From the NCBI GenBank assembly GCA_010279815.1, contig QEOQ01000310.1, positions 294,773-327,971 on the forward strand: a DNA stretch of 33,199 bases, given 5' to 3'. This DNA is from Brachionus plicatilis (Eukaryota; Rotifera; Eurotatoria; Ploima; Brachionidae). A model generated the notes under the pieces. That model was not told the origin of the DNA. It did not search any database and saw only the letters and a list, made by a program, of their open reading frames with translations. Shown piece by piece: positions 30,990 to 33,199 of the stretch; positions within the stretch are counted from its first letter, which is position 1; the number at the start of each line of letters is the position of its first letter. The position numbers and the translations under genes were made by a program.

Positions 30990-31208
30990 TCTAGAAGAAC
31001 CGTTTGGGAGTTCTTCTAGAATCCGTCTAATTGTCTGTCTCTCAACTTTAATGAAGTCTGTCTTTAGCGATTCATTAATTTTTCTTAAATATTTTCCAAT
31101 TTTAGTTAATGCATCATTAAGATTGTTATTGCTACTTTCAAGATTCCTTTCGTTAAATAGTTTTTCAAAATTTTCTTTAAGTTTTATTTCTTTTTTCTTA
31201 TGTAGCAC
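30966..31208 (-). CDS. Possible 80-aa coiled-coil-like fragment between direct repeats
   Basis: An ATG-started frame with mixed, charged, helix-friendly sequence (ESSNNNLNDALTKIGKYLRK in the middle). Its composition looks more protein-like than the surrounding DNA. Its first codons lie in repeat copy 2 and its last ones, including the stop, in copy 1. It may be a small gene, a terminal exon or a transposon relic. No family is recognised. Confidence 0.25.
   Translation of the reverse strand: MLHKKKEIKLKENFEKLFNERNLESSNNNLNDALTKIGKYLRKINESLKTDFIKVERQTIRRILEELPNGSSRIEHIFVD
30988..31022. repeat. Perfect 13-bp inverted repeat with heat-shock-element-like half sites
   Basis: ATTCTAGAAGAAC pairs exactly with GTTCTTCTAGAAT across a 9-bp loop. 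Both arms contain TTCTAGAA, a TTCnnGAA heat-shock-element unit. It lies inside the small 80-aa frame and directly next to repeat copy 1. Confidence 0.7.
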
Positions 31209-31278
31209 ACAGAATGAATTTTATACATAAAGATACAACAAGGTTTTTTTAATCAACAAACATAAAAATATGCTCAAT
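31184..31278. repeat. Direct repeat, copy 2 of the 286-bp-period duplication
   Basis: Matches copy 1 (30898-30989), with a short insertion near 31260. The shared T-rich leader before TATGTAGCACAC shows that the duplication extends beyond any TG...CA-bounded unit, so these are unlikely to be LTRs. Confidence 0.85.
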
Positions 31279-32249
31279 ATAGGTAATTTTGAATTGTGTA
31301 CATCAATTGCTTTTGTGCTTATACTTTTCAGTTGTCTAGACAAATGATGATCTAAAGCAATTTTTTCATCATTAAAAACGAACAAATGCGCTAAATGCAG
31401 CTAAAAATTTTCAAAAATTCCAAATGCAAAACGAATAGTTTAATTTTCAAAAAGATCTTAGAACAAACTCTTTATTGTGGATCTTCGAAACTAACTCAGG
31501 ATTTATTTTATAAACTTTGAATACAAATAAAATTTTCCAATAAAGCATCTAGCTAAAAATAGATAAAAATAAAAAATAAATAATCGTATTCTTTAAATTT
31601 ATATTGAGTTAAAAGAGTTTTTGGATTACTAATTTTAATAAACAAATTAGTTTTGAAAAAATTTTTTTGATTATTTTATGATTTGTTAAAATGATTGTAT
31701 GCAAAGTTAAAATAATTAAAGACAATTAATATCTAATTAATTAACAATCTTGACTAATTTGCAACCTTAATATTATAAAATCTTTTGGTACAATAAAAGG
31801 ATCAGCAAATTTATGATAAGATAGTTACGATTTCAAAAAGATCACAAATACGCAAAAGCATCGAGTCTGCCACTTATTTATGATTTATGTTTTTTATTTT
31901 TGTTTTTCATTTCTTTCTGAAGGAGCTTCGTCTCCAAAATTTTTCAAAATAAACAAATAAATCATTCATTTATCAAAATAGCTTTCTAGAAATGCCCTGT
32001 AAACAACATGGATAAGAAAATATCAAAATGAATCAGCTTGAAGCCAATTCATCTAAAATTTACACGTTAATACAGTCTTTGGCCTCATTAGAAAATTCAG
32101 AAATTTAGGCATTTGATTTTATATTTTAATTTGTTCGATATTTTAAAACCATTATGCACCATCTTGAAATGATGGACCAGATAAATTTTATTTTATTTTA
32201 CTTAAGAAATATAAATATTTTTTTATTAATTAAATAAAGTATTTTTATA
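31279..32249. other. Non-coding AT-rich stretch
   Basis: No gene, RNA gene or clear repeat was seen in about 970 bp. Confidence 0.4.
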
Positions 32250-32585
32250 GGCAATGTGAAATTTTAGTACAAAAATTACAGTACAAAAAGTAAAAACTTT
32301 ATAATTTTTTTTCTAATTGTGCAAAAATGGTTCTGTAAAAAGTACAATATTGTACAAATTTGTACAAAAGAATTCCAAGCTCTTCAAAAACTCTGAAATT
32401 TTCTATAAAATGCACACCATCAAAAAATCCTTGATCCAAAAAATCTTTTGCAGAGCCTAGAATTCAACTGTACAAATTTTTACAATATTGTACTTTTTGC
32501 AGAACCATTTTTGCACAATTAGAAAAAAAGTTATAAAGTTTTTACTTTTTGTACTGTAATTTTTGTACTAAAATATTTTTATTGC
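32250..32585. mobile_element. Foldback MITE related to the MYC-intron element
   Basis: The left end, GGCAATGTGAAATTTTAGTA, resembles the start of the RAD1-intron element. The arms AAAAATTACAGTACAAAAAG and CTAATTGTGCAAAAATGGTT are mirrored at the right side. The centre has CAAAAACTCTGAAATTTT and TTTTGCAGAGCCTA, shared with the 23510-23868 element. The right terminus is degenerate, so its exact end is uncertain; ATTTTTAT on both sides (32241-32248 and 32575-32582) could be a target duplication if the right tip is lost. Confidence 0.7.
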
Positions 32586-32943
32586 ATAAAAAAAATGCAA
32601 CAAAAAATTGACATAATTTATTGAAAAAATGACCAATTAAAATTAAAATAGAAATTATTTTATCCAATCAAAAGCTTTTACAACTGCTATTCGTATTTTA
32701 TTTTTTTTTTAAATATTGCACAAAAAGCTACATATGTTTAAGTAAAAATTTGACAGATTAATAAATTTTAATTTATATAATTACTTCCTAAAAAAATTAT
32801 GAACCAAGCTAATTAAATAAACTTTAATTAACGTAGAAAAAAATTTTTGCATTTTTCAAGTAAATAGGATTTGAAAATGTTCGGTATTTTTGTTTAATTA
32901 AGAAATCGGTTATTTAGAGAGAATTAATTTTCAAACTTCCAAT

Positions 32944-32962
32944 ATTATTATTATTATTATTT
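32944..32962. repeat. (ATT)n microsatellite
   Basis: A run of about six ATT triplets. A TTTATT directly after it (32962-32967) would be a minus-strand AATAAA signal, about 83 bp beyond the stop of the terminal minus-strand exon. Confidence 0.7.
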
Positions 32963-33049
32963 TTATTAATTTAAAGTCACATTGACAAGATTAAAAAAAG
33001 TTGAAAAAATATTCATACCAAAAATTGTAATAAAAAATAAATAAAAAAG

Positions 33050-33199
33050 TTAAACTTGAGCAAAGTCTACTCTTAGAAGACCATTAAGTAAGCTGTACCA
33101 AAAAAAGATATTAAACTCTTCGTTGACTCTATGGTTAATTTTATTTATGACAAATCTAATTGAATCGACTAAACCAGTATTTAAGCTTTTAAAGCTAAA
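33050..33199 (-). CDS. 3'-terminal exon of an unidentified minus-strand gene, partial
   Basis: The minus strand is open from the right edge for 49 codons to TAA at 33050. It has balanced, protein-like composition (VDSIRFVINKINHRVNEEFN, then IFFWYSLLNGLL) and ends AQV. The stretch is less AT-rich than the 5 kb to its left, and frames this long without a stop are uncommon in this DNA. The segment looks amphipathic or partly hydrophobic. No family is recognised, and the exon's 5' border lies outside the window. Confidence 0.45.
   Translation of the reverse strand, partial: FSFKSLNTGLVDSIRFVINKINHRVNEEFNIFFWYSLLNGLLRVDFAQV

Noticed and set aside
30898..31278. Direct repeats read as LTRs of a miniature retroelement
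   Set aside because: The similarity continues upstream of the TG...CA unit, and no primer-binding site, polypurine tract or target duplication was seen; partial tandem duplication is simpler.
1..33199. tRNA, rRNA, CRISPR arrays, bacterial operons or prophage features
   Set aside because: No tRNA B-box with cloverleaf, no rRNA-like conserved blocks and no regularly spaced repeats were seen; the genes are intron-containing animal genes.

Overview
The window is nuclear DNA of a small-genome animal. It is strongly AT-rich, the genes are split by very short introns (about 41-112 bp) with GT-AG borders, and AATAAA poly(A) signals follow the stop codons. Gene content is metazoan: RAD1, TOE1, C9orf72, an SLC35A3-type UDP-GlcNAc transporter and a MYC-type bHLH-zipper factor. 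The composition, compact gene spacing and many tiny foldback elements would suit a rotifer (Brachionus-like) or another AT-rich spiralian. That placement is inference, because no ribosomal or mitochondrial marker is present.

Layout. Bases 1-13,828 hold four plus-strand genes head to tail: the 3' part of a very large protein (possibly CPLANE1-like), then RAD1, TOE1 and C9orf72, with gaps of 185, 174 and 466 bp. C9orf72 converges on the minus-strand SLC35A3 gene (16,309-13,984), their stops only 155 bp apart. SLC35A3 shares a 605-bp divergent upstream region with a plus-strand ankyrin-repeat gene (16,915-18,387). That gene converges on a large minus-strand MYC homologue (27,376-19,533) with three coding exons encoding 1,387 residues. 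Bases 27,377-33,049 are mostly non-coding and hold a CT microsatellite, a duplicated block and a foldback element. The last 150 bases read as the 3'-terminal exon of another minus-strand gene.

I rebuilt every multi-exon gene by hand, and all junctions keep frame: RAD1 6 exons (278 aa), TOE1 4 exons (428 aa), C9orf72 7 exons (540 aa), SLC35A3 7 exons (363 aa), ankyrin protein 4 exons (444 aa), MYC 3 coding exons (1,387 aa). The genes do not form one pathway. They serve DNA-damage checkpoint signalling, snRNA 3'-end processing, autophagy and membrane traffic, Golgi nucleotide-sugar import and growth control.

The most distinctive non-genic signal is a population of 330-540 bp inverted-repeat (foldback) elements lying in the long introns, several starting GGCA. 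One in RAD1 intron 3 carries a perfect 9-bp target-site duplication. A separate 470-bp element in TOE1 intron 3 has CAGT termini, TA flanks and a remnant of a helix-turn-helix transposase. Nothing here is a clear new multi-gene system; the candidates for novelty are the foldback element family, the oversized MYC and the duplicated block near 31 kb.
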